This document shows positions 14,753 through 25,274 of a DNA stretch of 64,000 nucleotides, in pieces. How positions within the stretch are numbered: position 1 is the stretch's first letter; each line of letters opens with the position of its first letter. The DNA is from Agitococcus sp. (lineage in GTDB: Bacteria > Pseudomonadota > Gammaproteobacteria > Pseudomonadales > Moraxellaceae). Below the pieces are notes generated by a model that saw only the letters and a program-made list of their open reading frames with translations, had not been told where the DNA came from and searched no databases. The translations under genes were made by a program, and so were the position numbers. The stretch covers positions 186,001 to 250,000 of the forward strand of contig JAUSLJ010000013.1 of NCBI GenBank assembly GCA_030646715.1, written 5' to 3'.

Positions 14753-17467
14753 ATGATGTTTCAACGCCAGCCATTAACAGTAGCCATCTTAGCCGCGAGC
14801 CTGGGTTTAGTTGCTTGTAACTCCAACGATCATGATACGCCTATCTCGACAACAACCCCAACAGCGACGACTACAGTCACCGTTACGCCTTCATTGGGTA
14901 AAATACTCAGTGGGCGCGTTGTTTTACGTGATGCCAAAACGGGCGCGGACTTAGCCCCACCAAAAACGTTAACGCCTGCTGATAATGGCGTAGCCACTTT
15001 TACTGTCCCTGTCGCCAAATTAGCAGCACCCATCATAGCGGCAGTATTACCTACGACGGCTGGAAAATTAGAATACGCCGATGAAGCACTTGAAAAAGCA
15101 ACAACCATCACTGTTCCTGTAGCAGATGCTAGTAAACCCTTGTTACGTGCCGCAGCAAGTGTGACCCCAAATGCCAATATTGGTGTTACAGCCTTAACTG
15201 AATCGGCAGTTCAACAGGCCGAAAAAGCTGTAGGCGGTTTAATCGCCCAAAATATCAACCAAGCCAATGCCGCAGTTAAAAATCAACTCAAACTGAATTT
15301 TGATGTGACTCAAGCCCCGATTGTAATTGGTGTAGGTGAATTTGATAAGTTAGTGAATGCCGCTTTAGATGCACAACGCCGTGCCTATGCGTCGTATTTA
15401 GCGACTTTAGCGAAAGAAGCACAACGGATGAACAGTGCGAGCTTGGCACCTGCTTATGATATGGCTAAGGTTTTGGCCAGCGATCTAAGTGATGGCACGT
15501 TGGATGCGAAACAAGGCACAACGGCTTTAAGTTTTTATAACGCAACTTTCGTTAATGCGTGGATAAATTGGGTGCAAAATTTTTATGCATCTTTTGCTCA
15601 ATTGACGAACATTGTTGCGTTAAATCGTTGGTATGGTGGTTTTAATATTGCCGATAAAAACAGCGTGACAAGTTTTCCTGACGCAACACCGATTCGTACA
15701 GTAAATGGTATTGAAGAATATGCGTGTAGTGGTGAAGGGCGAATTAAGTCAAGCTCGGGTGCATCCATTTATATGGACTTTGTTAATCAACGTGGCTCCA
15801 ACATGAACGTTTATTGGTTAAATTACAATACGGGGCGCGTCTCGTATAAATCTAACTTGGCAACAGGTCAAACCCATAACCAACAAACCTTTGTCACCCA
15901 TCCTTGGTTAATTACCGACAATACAGGCGCGTGTGTGGGCATTTATCGTCCTGTCACGGCCACCCAAAAGACCATTATGTTTAAAGCAAATGAAGTGATA
16001 CTGGATTCTCAAAATGCACAGCCAACTACGTGTACAACGGGAGTTGCAACGAAGTTTGCTACAACATTAAGCAACACGCCTTATACCAATGACCAAACAG
16101 TGTGTTTTAATGCAACGACCACTTCTTTAACATTTGACAACAAAACATTAGCCAATCCAGCTAAAAACACTGTCGTTCAAGCTCCCTTTTCTGCGTATGA
16201 CTTCAAAGATGGAAATTATAGTTACGAAGTCATATTTAAGAATAATGCACTTTATGAGATTAACTTATCATTGGCATCATTTCTTGGGCAGTTTACGCCC
16301 GTTGTGAGTACGCCTACTGTAGAAACCTGTGCCAGCAAAAAATTACCTGTTGCAACATTAACGAGTATTGCGGACTACAATGGTGATTATCTAACGCAAG
16401 AGAAAGTGGCTTTTAATTTAAACACAAGTACCGCAAAAGCGTCTGTTCAAGGTACAGAAGCCAATATTACTGAGGTTTGCGGCCCTACAGTATTAAATAT
16501 TGGTACTAACCATGTATTAATCACCGATAAAGGCGATGTGACTTTGTTTAAAACGACAGCAGGTGTATACAGTGCCGAAGGACGAGAGTTTGCAGATAAA
16601 ACTAAAGTTTTTTATGGCGAAAAAGCAAGTGTTGTTACTAACAACTGTACTTCACAAGGAGCAGATAACAAGCTTGGTTTTATAAATGCGCCAAATGATT
16701 TCTGTGGTTTTACTAGCACAACGTCCACAGCACTGAGTTCGCCCAATATTTATACATTTTTAGCGGCGGATGGTAAAACTAATACTAAAATTACTACTAC
16801 CGATAATGGAACTGTTTTAAGTGCGTCGGTGGAAAATAACAAATATAGTTTTGCTTGTGGTTTAGGTGGTGAAATACCGAGCTGTTCTAATACGGTGTCA
16901 ACAGCAGTTAGCGCAACACAAATAAGCTTCACATTTACTAAAACAAAGTTATCTACGCTTAGCGGCGCACAAGGTATTGTGATTGGGAGCGGCTCTTTGA
17001 TTCATCAAATAAACACAAATGGTGGTAGCTCTTCGTTAACTTTCAACTCTGCAAAATGTACGCAGGTGTTTACACAAACGGCTTTTGGGATAACAGCTAC
17101 TGCATATAATTTATGTGCTAGCGATGCGGTCGCTGATTTTACACTAACCGCTCAAGATACTAACACCTTCAATCCTAAACATGATGGCGTACCTTGTACA
17201 ATTACCAAAGTTGGTAGTGCCATGACTTTAACTAAGGGGGCAAAAAGTTTGACGGTGCAATTTAATGGCGATACAACAGACGTAATTACTTTACGAACAG
17301 GTGCAGTAACTGATACTCAAGTAGAAAATGATATCACGGCTCGAACATCGGTCGGTGATACAGCAGGGCAAACAGTGCGTATAGAAATGAGAAAAAATGG
17401 CGTTGTTTCTTTAGCACAAGCGCAAAGCATATCAACAAATGAAGAATTTAGTTGTTTGGCTTTATAA
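14753..17467 (+). CDS. Large lipoprotein of unknown function
   Basis: 904 residues. It has a lipoprotein signal ending in the lipobox LVAC near residue 22, then an Asp/Thr-rich linker (many Thr/Pro) and a region that resembles a carboxypeptidase-regulatory-like domain (GRVVLRDAKTG). Residues ~140-240 are helical and Ala/Gln-rich. The remainder is beta-rich, with scattered cysteine pairs (e.g. CTTG, CGPTV, CFN, CGFT) that suggest disulfides in the periplasm or at the cell surface. I do not recognise the family. GAGGG lies 7 bases before the second of two tandem ATG codons (14756), which is the likelier start. It stands alone between a two-component pair and a strong terminator. Confidence 0.75.
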   Translation: MMFQRQPLTVAILAASLGLVACNSNDHDTPISTTTPTATTTVTVTPSLGKILSGRVVLRDAKTGADLAPPKTLTPADNGVATFTVPVAKLAAPIIAAVLPTTAGKLEYADEALEKATTITVPVADASKPLLRAAASVTPNANIGVTALTESAVQQAEKAVGGLIAQNINQANAAVKNQLKLNFDVTQAPIVIGVGEFDKLVNAALDAQRRAYASYLATLAKEAQRMNSASLAPAYDMAKVLASDLSDGTLDAKQGTTALSFYNATFVNAWINWVQNFYASFAQLTNIVALNRWYGGFNIADKNSVTSFPDATPIRTVNGIEEYACSGEGRIKSSSGASIYMDFVNQRGSNMNVYWLNYNTGRVSYKSNLATGQTHNQQTFVTHPWLITDNTGACVGIYRPVTATQKTIMFKANEVILDSQNAQPTTCTTGVATKFATTLSNTPYTNDQTVCFNATTTSLTFDNKTLANPAKNTVVQAPFSAYDFKDGNYSYEVIFKNNALYEINLSLASFLGQFTPVVSTPTVETCASKKLPVATLTSIADYNGDYLTQEKVAFNLNTSTAKASVQGTEANITEVCGPTVLNIGTNHVLITDKGDVTLFKTTAGVYSAEGREFADKTKVFYGEKASVVTNNCTSQGADNKLGFINAPNDFCGFTSTTSTALSSPNIYTFLAADGKTNTKITTTDNGTVLSASVENNKYSFACGLGGEIPSCSNTVSTAVSATQISFTFTKTKLSTLSGAQGIVIGSGSLIHQINTNGGSSSLTFNSAKCTQVFTQTAFGITATAYNLCASDAVADFTLTAQDTNTFNPKHDGVPCTITKVGSAMTLTKGAKSLTVQFNGDTTDVITLRTGAVTDTQVENDITARTSVGDTAGQTVRIEMRKNGVVSLAQAQSISTNEEFSCLAL

Positions 17468-17480
17468 TGTGAGTCTGATA

Positions 17481-17510
17481 AAAAAGGCGAGTTGATCTCG
17501 CCTTTTTTTA
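17481..17510 (+). terminator. Strong Rho-independent terminator
   Basis: AAAAAGGCGAG (17481-17491) pairs with CTCGCCTTTTTTT (from 17497) around a 5-nt loop. It ends the lipoprotein transcript. Confidence 0.85.
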
Positions 17511-17568
17511 TTCTCAGCAAAAATCAGTTAAAATGAAGTCACTTTTTTGCTTTTACTGATACATCACC

Positions 17569-18492
17569 ATGACTGTCGATATTTTCACTCCCGAATCCTT
17601 TTCTCAAGCAAAACCAGCTCTCATAGATGAGCCTGTGGTTGCTGATCCTAAAACTCGCACGGCATTTAATAAACTACAAAAAAAATTACGGCGCGGAGTC
17701 GGTCAAGCCATAGCTGACTACAACATGATTGAAGATGGCGACAAAATCATGGTCTGTTTATCGGGCGGAAAAGACAGTTATACCATGCTTGATATTTTGC
17801 TTAACTTGCAAATGAGTGCGCCGATTAAGTTTGATATTGTCGCTGTCAATATGGATCAAAAGCAGCCTAATTTTCCTGAGGACGTTTTACCTAAGTATTT
17901 GACTGAGCGTGGAATTCCGCATTACATCTTAGAAAAAGATACCTATAGTATTGTCAAAGAATTAACGCCTGAAGGTAAAACCTATTGTGCAGTGTGTTCG
18001 CGCTTACGACGGGGCAGTTTATATGGTTTTGCACAGGAAATAGGCGCGACGAAAGTGGCTTTAGGTCATCATCGTGATGACATTATGGCAACGCTATTTT
18101 TGAATATGTTTCATGGCGGTAAACTCAAAGCCATGCCACCAAAATTGTTATCGGATGACGGCAAAAATATCTTGATTCGTCCTTTAGCGTATTGCGAAGA
18201 AAAAGACATTATTGAGTATGCGCGTTACAAAGCCTTCCCCATTATTCCTTGTAATCTCTGCGGCTCTCAAGAAAATTTACAACGTGCCATGCTCAATGAA
18301 ATGTTGCGCGATTGGGGTGAAAAGTATCCGGGGCGTTTAGAAAGTATTTTTACCGCGATACAAAATGTCGCGCCATCACAATTAGCAGACCGCGAATTAT
18401 TTGATTTTGTCAGTTTAAAATCAACGCCAAAAGCTGAAAATGTGCCTATAAAAGACGAAAAGCGTTTAGATATGGTGAATTTACTGATTTAG
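17569..18492 (+). CDS. ttcA: tRNA 2-thiocytidine biosynthesis protein TtcA
   Basis: 307 residues. The PP-loop SGGKDS is at residues 65-70. Paired cysteines in [11 protein letters not shown] and IPCNLCGSQ hold the iron-sulfur cluster, and GHHRDD matches the family. TtcA thiolates cytidine 32 of several tRNAs in the cytoplasm. The N-terminus is ~25 residues longer than the E. coli type. No strong RBS is seen before the ATG. The next gene starts 64 bp after the stop. Confidence 0.93.
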   Translation: MTVDIFTPESFSQAKPALIDEPVVADPKTRTAFNKLQKKLRRGVGQAIADYNMIEDGDKIMVCLSGGKDSYTMLDILLNLQMSAPIKFDIVAVNMDQKQPNFPEDVLPKYLTERGIPHYILEKDTYSIVKELTPEGKTYCAVCSRLRRGSLYGFAQEIGATKVALGHHRDDIMATLFLNMFHGGKLKAMPPKLLSDDGKNILIRPLAYCEEKDIIEYARYKAFPIIPCNLCGSQENLQRAMLNEMLRDWGEKYPGRLESIFTAIQNVAPSQLADRELFDFVSLKSTPKAENVPIKDEKRLDMVNLLI

Positions 18493-18556
18493 CGTGGCGA
18501 GAGTGTTAGTGACTCGTGCTAGTGTGAAGCCAAATGACAAATCAAGGACAGTGACC

Positions 18557-19465
18557 ATGCAGCAAAAACCGAAAGCAGGAAAAAAAACCTTGCTCAAGCG
18601 CACACTAAAAGCGGCTAACATCGCTACTGAAGTGGCCAAAGACCTAGCGGATATGGCGCAAGAAACAGCAAAAGCGGTAGTAAGTGTTGCCGTCGATGTC
18701 GCCTCAGATACCGCGCAAAGTGTGGTGCAAATGGCAGGTGGCGGTGCCAAAATGACCGTGCAGCTTGCCAGTGGTACGGCAAAAGCCGCGACACAAATGG
18801 CGCAAGAAGCGGCATTACAAATGGCGCAAACCTATTTTAGTAAAACGACACTGACGATTTCTTTGCCTGAAAGCCAATTGAATAAACAACTGCGGCAAAT
18901 GACAGAAGGACATCCCTACTTAGATTTTATTACTGTTTCTTGCGGCTCTGACCGTTTGACGGTGGCTCTAGATGGCCATTATCAACGCTTGGTTTATACC
19001 TTGAGTCTTGATTTTGATGTCTTGGAATGCAAAGTTTCTCACGATGAGCAGTTTTTGCTATTACGGCAAGTTGATACAGGTTTAGATGCCCAATTACGCC
19101 AAGCACCTACCTTATCTAACTTTGCCTTACGTCGTGCGGCTCATGGTGTGGCTTTTGTTGCCAAGCGTTTGCCATCGGCTGTTACGCCTGCATCATTATT
19201 ACTCAATAGTGTTTCGGGTGTTAGAGAGGAAGGGCCGAATTTATGGCGTGTTGCTTTACATAAAAACGTGTTGATGGAGTTACTGCATAACCGTTCATGG
19301 ATGGTCGATAAATTATTAACACTGGCGGATTTAAGTGTCATACCAGGCTTATCACTGTTGATTGATAGTGAGGATATGTTATTAAGACTAGTCAATCAGT
19401 TTGAAATACGCTCGATGAGAGTGATGCCAAATCGATTAGAGTTACTGATTGGTATTAATACGTAA
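18557..19465 (+). CDS. Protein with long Ala-rich amphipathic helix, unknown function
   Basis: 302 residues from ATG 18557, which has AAGGA upstream. The frame is open to a GTG at 18494 directly after ttcA, but that start has no RBS of its own. The N-terminus is basic (KAGKKTLLKRTLKAA). It is followed by ~75 residues rich in Ala, Val, Gln and Thr with repeats such as MAQETAKA, VASDTAQS, LASGTAKA and MAQEAALQ. These are reminiscent of phasins or apolipoprotein-like surface helices. The C-terminal ~200 residues look globular, with no motif I recognise. A lipid- or granule-surface role is possible but unproven. Confidence 0.7.
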   Translation: MQQKPKAGKKTLLKRTLKAANIATEVAKDLADMAQETAKAVVSVAVDVASDTAQSVVQMAGGGAKMTVQLASGTAKAATQMAQEAALQMAQTYFSKTTLTISLPESQLNKQLRQMTEGHPYLDFITVSCGSDRLTVALDGHYQRLVYTLSLDFDVLECKVSHDEQFLLLRQVDTGLDAQLRQAPTLSNFALRRAAHGVAFVAKRLPSAVTPASLLLNSVSGVREEGPNLWRVALHKNVLMELLHNRSWMVDKLLTLADLSVIPGLSLLIDSEDMLLRLVNQFEIRSMRVMPNRLELLIGINT

Positions 19466-19500
19466 ATATTAGCAAAACATCATTTTATTAGGGGTAGGTT

Positions 19501-20349
19501 ATGGCAAGCACCGATAGCTCAGGCATTAGTTTTACTGCGTACTATACAGGTGAGGTGTGGCGGCAACATGGCTTATCTTCCGAGGCATTTAATACTACTC
19601 AAGGCAAAACCTTATATTATTTAGGTCAACCTTTTGAGAAGTTTGCGAGGGCTGTTGCTGGTTTTTCCACCCAAACGACGTTATTGCAACGTCACCACAT
19701 GATTGATGAAGTAGTGAGAAAGGCGATTACCGAACAAGGCGTAACGCAAATTGTTGAAATCGCCTGTGGCTTGTCACCGCGTGGTGTGCGTTTTTGCCAA
19801 GAATTTCCTGATTTGCATTATCTAGAAGCCGATTTACCTGCCATGTTAGCGCACAAAGAAAGACTGTTAGCTGAGAATGGCTTGTTAACAGCGAATCATC
19901 GTGTCGTCGGCATTAATATCCTCGAAGAAAGTACGCACGATGCTTTAGCAGTGGTCTTTCAACGCGAATTAGACCCAACTCGTAAAACCTTAGTTATTAC
20001 CGAAGGTCTAATTAATTACTTTGATTATCAAACCATTAGCATTTTTTGGCGCAATTTGGCTCAGGTATTAAAGCAATTTCCTGCGGGTGCTTATGTCACG
20101 GATTTATATCCTAACTTTCAATGGCATCCGATGAACCGTTTAATCAGTACCTTTATTCATGGTTTGGCGTTTGCGACGAAAAGTAGTGTCACCTTACATT
20201 TTAAAAGCCAACAAGCGATTGTCGATGGTTTTAGTCAATTAGGTTTTGCCAAAACCACTGTGCATATTCCCGAAGCTTATTATGGTGTTTTGCCTATTCC
20301 CACCCAAAGAATGGCCAGTTTAGTGCGTGTTGTCGAAAACTGGGTGTAG
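19501..20349 (+). CDS. Class I SAM methyltransferase, leucine-carboxyl-methyltransferase-like
   Basis: 282 residues. The SAM-binding motif I is IVEIACGLSPRG, with YLEADLPAM as the acidic motif II, and LVITEGLINYF resembles the post-motif of the LCM/Tcmp family. The family methylates carboxyl or hydroxyl groups of small molecules or proteins; no substrate can be read. RBS GGGGTAGG precedes the ATG. A 48-residue gene follows 6 bp later, probably co-transcribed. Confidence 0.8.
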   Translation: MASTDSSGISFTAYYTGEVWRQHGLSSEAFNTTQGKTLYYLGQPFEKFARAVAGFSTQTTLLQRHHMIDEVVRKAITEQGVTQIVEIACGLSPRGVRFCQEFPDLHYLEADLPAMLAHKERLLAENGLLTANHRVVGINILEESTHDALAVVFQRELDPTRKTLVITEGLINYFDYQTISIFWRNLAQVLKQFPAGAYVTDLYPNFQWHPMNRLISTFIHGLAFATKSSVTLHFKSQQAIVDGFSQLGFAKTTVHIPEAYYGVLPIPTQRMASLVRVVENWV

Positions 20350-20355
20350 TGCTTA

Positions 20356-20502
20356 ATGCACACCAAAGCAAATTTGCCTCAAAAGCTGTGTCCCGTTTGT
20401 TCACGGCCTTTTGTCTGGCGTAAGAAATGGGAAAAAGTCTGGGATAAGGTGAAGTATTGTTCGGAACGATGTCGGCGACATGAAAGCCCTAAAACTTCGT
20501 AG
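20356..20502 (+). CDS. DUF2256 zinc-ribbon-like small protein
   Basis: A 48-residue protein. The pattern [15 protein letters not shown], then YCSERCRRH, gives four cysteines in two CxxC/CxxxC pairs with the conserved RPFxWRKKW block, matching the DUF2256 family. The Cys spacing implies a small zinc-binding fold. It begins 6 bp after the methyltransferase stop. The role of the family is unknown. Confidence 0.85.
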   Translation: MHTKANLPQKLCPVCSRPFVWRKKWEKVWDKVKYCSERCRRHESPKTS

Positions 20503-20614
20503 TCCGTCTGCAATAAGGTTAAAATTACATGACTCATACGTGTCCCGTATTCCACAAGCTACTTATTCTCAGTCAGCTCTGACTAATTATTTAATATTTT
20601 CATGTAGATAAACT

Positions 20615-22441
20615 ATGTATTCTTGGTTCGAAAAAAGAGTTGACCCTTATCCAAACGCACCCGCTAAACCACCACAAATGGGCTTATTGCCGTTTATGTA
20701 CTCCTGCACTGAAGGTTTGCGCGTTTGGATTATTGGTTTGATGATTGTCACTGCCATGACAGGTGCGTTTGAAGCCTATTTGTTTAGCATGATGGGCACG
20801 GTTGTCGATTGGCTAAACACCTTCAAACCCGATGAGTTATGGTCACAAAAACAAACGCATATTATTTTTATGTTAGGACTGATTGCCTTTAGTCCTTTAG
20901 TGGTGATGTTGCAAGCACTAATCAAATTCCAAGCTCTACAAGGTAATTTTCCCATGCGGATGCGTTGGAATTTTCACCGTTTAATGCTCGATCATAGTTT
21001 GGGCTTTTATCAAGATGAGTTTGCGGGGCGTGTTTCCGCTAAAGTCATGCAAACGGCGTTAGCGGTGCGTGATGCAATGATGACGATTGCCAATATGGTG
21101 ATGTTTATTGTCATATATTTTGTCACTTGTGCTTTGGTACTGCAAAACTTCGATACATGGTTGTTAGTGCCCTTTTTAGGCTGGATTATTTTATTTGGCT
21201 GTGCGCTGTATTATTTCATCCCCAAACTCGGTAAAACCGCCGAAAATCAAGCAGATGCTCGTTCGTTAATGACAGGGCGTATTACCGATGCCTATGCCAA
21301 TATCAGCACCGTAAAACTGTTTTCTTATAGCCAGCGTGAATCGGCGTATGCCAAAAGTGCGATGCAAGAATTTATGGTGACGGTGCATCAGCAGATGCGC
21401 TTAGTCTCGCAATTTGAAACGGTTAATCAAACTGTCAATATGGCCTTAGTCGCGGCAACATCGGTATTGGCGTTATGGCTTTGGTCGCAAGGTTCGGCAT
21501 CAGTAGGCGCGGTGGCGGCATCTATCGCGATGGCCTTACGGTTAAACGGTATTTCTCATTGGATTATGTGGGAATTAGCCATGTTATTTGAACATATTGG
21601 TACGGTACGAGATGGCATGGGTACGCTATCCAGACCACATAATATTCTTGATGTACCTAACGCACCTGCTCTTAACATTCAACAAGGTTCGATTGATTTT
21701 CAGCACATTAACTTTGCTTATTCAGTAGATAAACCCGTCTTAAAAGACTTTAACTTGCATATACAAGCTGGTGAAAAGATAGGTGTTGTTGGCCGTTCAG
21801 GTGCAGGCAAAAGCACTTTAGTGAATTTATTATTGCGGTTTTATGAGTTAAACCAAGGCAAAATTACTATTGATGGCCAAGATATTTCCCAAATTACCCA
21901 AGATTCGCTACGCGCTAATATAGGTATGGTGACGCAAGATACCTCTTTGTTGCATCGTTCGGTACGCGATAATTTATTGTATGGGCGGCCAGCTGCAACC
22001 GATGCTGAAATGATTGAAGCAGTAAAAAAAGCACAAGCTTTAGAGTTTATTGAAACTTTAAAAGATGCCCAAGGCCGTACAAGCTTTGATGCTCATGTCG
22101 GTGAGCGTGGTGTGAAGTTATCAGGCGGCCAACGTCAACGTATTGCCATTGCACGAGTAATGTTAAAAGATGCACCGATTTTATTGTTGGATGAAGCCAC
22201 CAGTGCCTTAGATTCGGAAGTGGAAGCGGCAATTCAAACCAGTTTATATCAGTTAATGGAAGGCAAAACGGTCATTGCCATTGCTCATCGTTTATCAACT
22301 ATTGCGGCAATGGATAGATTAATTGTCGTTGATGAAGGACGAATTATAGAGCAGGGTACACATACTGAATTACTGGCTAAACAAGGTTTGTATGCGCGCT
22401 TGTGGGCTAGGCAAAGTGGCGGATTTTTAGGAGAGTTGTAG
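20615..22441 (+). CDS. ABC exporter (fused membrane and ATPase domains)
   Basis: 608 residues. The N-terminal ~330 residues carry about five to six membrane segments of a type IV exporter. The ATPase has Walker A GRSGAGKST, the signature LSGGQRQR, Walker B ILLLDEATSALD and the H-loop IAHRLSTI. It is a homodimeric half-transporter of the MsbA/multidrug type in the inner membrane; the cargo is unknown. The start ATG has only a weak RBS. Confidence 0.88.
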   Translation: MYSWFEKRVDPYPNAPAKPPQMGLLPFMYSCTEGLRVWIIGLMIVTAMTGAFEAYLFSMMGTVVDWLNTFKPDELWSQKQTHIIFMLGLIAFSPLVVMLQALIKFQALQGNFPMRMRWNFHRLMLDHSLGFYQDEFAGRVSAKVMQTALAVRDAMMTIANMVMFIVIYFVTCALVLQNFDTWLLVPFLGWIILFGCALYYFIPKLGKTAENQADARSLMTGRITDAYANISTVKLFSYSQRESAYAKSAMQEFMVTVHQQMRLVSQFETVNQTVNMALVAATSVLALWLWSQGSASVGAVAASIAMALRLNGISHWIMWELAMLFEHIGTVRDGMGTLSRPHNILDVPNAPALNIQQGSIDFQHINFAYSVDKPVLKDFNLHIQAGEKIGVVGRSGAGKSTLVNLLLRFYELNQGKITIDGQDISQITQDSLRANIGMVTQDTSLLHRSVRDNLLYGRPAATDAEMIEAVKKAQALEFIETLKDAQGRTSFDAHVGERGVKLSGGQRQRIAIARVMLKDAPILLLDEATSALDSEVEAAIQTSLYQLMEGKTVIAIAHRLSTIAAMDRLIVVDEGRIIEQGTHTELLAKQGLYARLWARQSGGFLGEL

Positions 22442-22463
22442 AGGCGAATTTATTCGCCTGTTG
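22442..22463 (+). terminator. Probable terminator after the ABC exporter
   Basis: AGGCGAA (22442-22448) pairs with TTCGCCT (22453-22459) around TTTA, followed by GTTGTTTA. The T run is weak. Confidence 0.5.
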
Positions 22464-22645
22464 TTTAGGGTAACGACTGATAAGAAAGGCTCATTTGTGA
22501 TTGCCAGCTATTTTTTACATTGGAATTTGTGTCACAGTTAAGCGTCCTATCATTATAAACATAGTCTTACGGCTAAAGTCGCTTAGGATTTCGACCTTAG
22601 TCAGTATAAGTTTTCTTCTATAGAAAAATATCAAGGAGTGAACTT

Positions 22646-25138
22646 GTGAACGATTCTGCTCCCGATAGTCATGGTACAACGGCTTTAGAGCTTAAAGCAG
22701 CCAATGAATTTATAAAAAACTTGCTCAATTCGATGCAGGATGGTTTTGTCTTGCTTGACGAACATGGCCGTTTCGCCAAAACCAACCCTGCTTTTTGCCA
22801 CATGGTGGATTTAACGGAGGCCGAGCTAATTGGCCAAACAGTACCGTTCTCATTTTGGCCTCCTGAAGAAATTGCCAATATTAATGCCGCATTTCAAATG
22901 ATGCTGGATGGAAAAAGCGCCACCTTTGATTTGGTTTTTATGCGCAAAAACGGCGAGCGTTTTCCTGCCTTAATCGCACCATCTGAAGTTAAAGACGATG
23001 CGGGCAATATCACGGGTTATGTCACCACGGTAAAAGATATCACCGAACGTAAACAGGCCGAGCTTGAAATTATCAATCTCAACGCTAGCCTAGAACAACG
23101 TGTTCTTGAGCGAACTAATGACCTGCAAGAAAGAGAAGCGTGGTTAAGAGCAGCGCAGCGTGTTGCTCGTATAGGAAATTGGCATTGGAATGCCATTACA
23201 GATGCTGTCTGGTGGTCGGATGAGCTGTACCGAATTTATGACAGACTTCCGAGTGCTAAGCCGCCAACCTACGAGGAAGATCAAAAAAACTATACCCCTG
23301 AAAGTGGCGCAAAATTGACGGAGATCGTTCAAAGCAGTTTGAAAACAGGATTGCCCTATGAAATTGAATTGGAGTTGAGTAAAGACACCAATCCAAGGCG
23401 ATGGGTGATGGCCAGAGGGGAAGCACTGCGTAATGATAATCAGGAAATTATTGGGCTTCAGGGTACTGTGCAGGACATTACTGAGCAAAAACAAGCGCAA
23501 AAAGAGTTGCACGATAGCGAATTGAGATATCGTGCGCTGTTTGAAAATATGGATGAAGGCTTTTGTGTTGTGGAAATGATCCATGACCTAAGCGGTATCA
23601 CGGTAGATTTCCGTTTTGTTACCATCAATCAAGCCTTCGAGAAGCAAGCAGGTCTTCAAAACGCATTGGGGAAAACGATTCATGAATTAGTACCTGATAT
23701 TGAACCCTATTGGATTGAAACGTATGACCAAGTAGCGCGTACTGGCAAAGCGATACGTTTTGAAAATCAAGCGGTGGCGATGCAAAAGCACTTTGATTTA
23801 TTTGCCTTTCGCATTGGTGGCAACGGCAGTAGTACCGTTGGCGTACTCTTTAAAGATATTACCGAGCAAAAACGAGCTGAGCTAGAAATTAAGAGCCTAA
23901 ACACCAGTCTTGAGCAGCGTATTCGTGAACGTACAGCTGATCTTGAAACCATCAATAAGCTACTTATACAGTCGAATCAGCACGCCCAAATTGCTGAAGC
24001 CGCTACTATCGCCAAGAGTGAATTTTTAGCGAATATGAGCCATGAAATCCGTACGCCTATGAATAGCGTTATCGGCATGGCGTATTTGGTACTTGGTACT
24101 CCTCTAGACCAACAACAACGGGATTATGTCGAAAAAATCCATTTATCTGGTCAATATTTGTTGGCGTTAATCGAGAATATTCTCGATTTTTCTAAGATAG
24201 AATCGGGCAAGCTAGAACTGGAATGTGTCAATTTTTCACTGGATACGGTGATAGATACACTAACGACACTCTCAACAGACCATGCCTCGGCACATGGCTT
24301 ACGTTTACAAATAGAGGTTGCCAACGATGTTGTTCATCAATTACGCGGGGACCCACTACGACTAAGTCAAATATTGCTCAATTTTATTAATAACGCCATT
24401 AAGTTTGCTCATGATTCGGTTGTTACTCTCAGAGTGGCCATGTTGAGTGAAACTATTGATAGTTGTGAGTTACGTTTTGAAGTCCAAGATCAAGGCATTG
24501 GTATGTCGCTAGAGCAGCAACGCAATATCTTTCAGCCATTCCAGCAAGCAGATAGTTCGACAACACGTAAATATGGCGGTACAGGGCTGGGCTTGACCAT
24601 TTGTAGAAAGTTGGCACAAATGATGGGTGGCGATGTTGGTGTGACTAGTGAATTAGGGGTAGGTAGCACTTTTTGGTTTACGGCTCATTTTGATAAATCT
24701 ACGACCAGTACTTCCCTGCATCACGCAGCACCCTATTCATCAGCTTCAATAGGGGATTACACTGCGCTTAAAGGGATGCGGGTATTGTTAGTAGAAGATA
24801 ATCTTACCAATCAACAATTAGTAAAAGCCTTACTCAAGCGCGTGGATGCCGATGTGTTTACAGCCATCAATGGTCGTGAATGTCTGGCAATGTTGGCACA
24901 ACAGCCAGTTGATATGGTGTTGATGGATTTACAAATGCCCATTATGGACGGGTTGGAGGCGACACGGCATATCCGTGCTAACCCATTGACGCAACATCTT
25001 CCTGTGATTGCGTTGACGGCGAATGCGTGGGCAGATGTGAGGGTACAGTGTTTTGCTGTAGGCATGAATGATTTTGTCAGTAAGCCTGTTAAGCCAGTGT
25101 TGCTGTATGAAACTATCACAAGGTGGGTTAAGGGGTAG
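22646..25138 (+). CDS. Soluble PAS-rich hybrid sensor histidine kinase
   Basis: 830 residues from a GTG start with AAGGAG upstream; no membrane segment is seen. The order is: PAS 1 (~12-130), coiled coil, PAS 2 (~168-280, PAS_3-like, [19 protein letters not shown]), PAS 3 (~290-410), coiled coil and HisKA (phospho-His in [12 protein letters not shown]). Then HATPase ([25 protein letters not shown]) and a receiver ([10 protein letters not shown], phospho-Asp in MVLMDLQMP, Lys in VSKPVKP). The two linkers share the near-identical block AELEI.(x)LN.SLEQR..ERT, a sign of internal duplication. The partner regulator is not adjacent. Confidence 0.88.
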   Translation: MNDSAPDSHGTTALELKAANEFIKNLLNSMQDGFVLLDEHGRFAKTNPAFCHMVDLTEAELIGQTVPFSFWPPEEIANINAAFQMMLDGKSATFDLVFMRKNGERFPALIAPSEVKDDAGNITGYVTTVKDITERKQAELEIINLNASLEQRVLERTNDLQEREAWLRAAQRVARIGNWHWNAITDAVWWSDELYRIYDRLPSAKPPTYEEDQKNYTPESGAKLTEIVQSSLKTGLPYEIELELSKDTNPRRWVMARGEALRNDNQEIIGLQGTVQDITEQKQAQKELHDSELRYRALFENMDEGFCVVEMIHDLSGITVDFRFVTINQAFEKQAGLQNALGKTIHELVPDIEPYWIETYDQVARTGKAIRFENQAVAMQKHFDLFAFRIGGNGSSTVGVLFKDITEQKRAELEIKSLNTSLEQRIRERTADLETINKLLIQSNQHAQIAEAATIAKSEFLANMSHEIRTPMNSVIGMAYLVLGTPLDQQQRDYVEKIHLSGQYLLALIENILDFSKIESGKLELECVNFSLDTVIDTLTTLSTDHASAHGLRLQIEVANDVVHQLRGDPLRLSQILLNFINNAIKFAHDSVVTLRVAMLSETIDSCELRFEVQDQGIGMSLEQQRNIFQPFQQADSSTTRKYGGTGLGLTICRKLAQMMGGDVGVTSELGVGSTFWFTAHFDKSTTSTSLHHAAPYSSASIGDYTALKGMRVLLVEDNLTNQQLVKALLKRVDADVFTAINGRECLAMLAQQPVDMVLMDLQMPIMDGLEATRHIRANPLTQHLPVIALTANAWADVRVQCFAVGMNDFVSKPVKPVLLYETITRWVKG

Positions 25139-25226
25139 TGGGCACAGTTATATTGATTTAACTTCTTGAGTTAGTGTGATTGATGGAAGTCATCCTTTTG
25201 ACTCTATAAAGAATTCGACTATAAAA

Positions 25227-25252
25227 CAAAAACCCCGCCTTGTGAGCGGGGT
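25227..25252 (-). terminator. Terminator of isocitrate lyase
   Basis: Read on the minus strand, ACCCCGC and GCGGGGT form a 7-bp stem followed by TTTTTGTTTT. Confidence 0.8.
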
Positions 25253-25274
25253 CTTCATCAAACCACTTTAGCGA

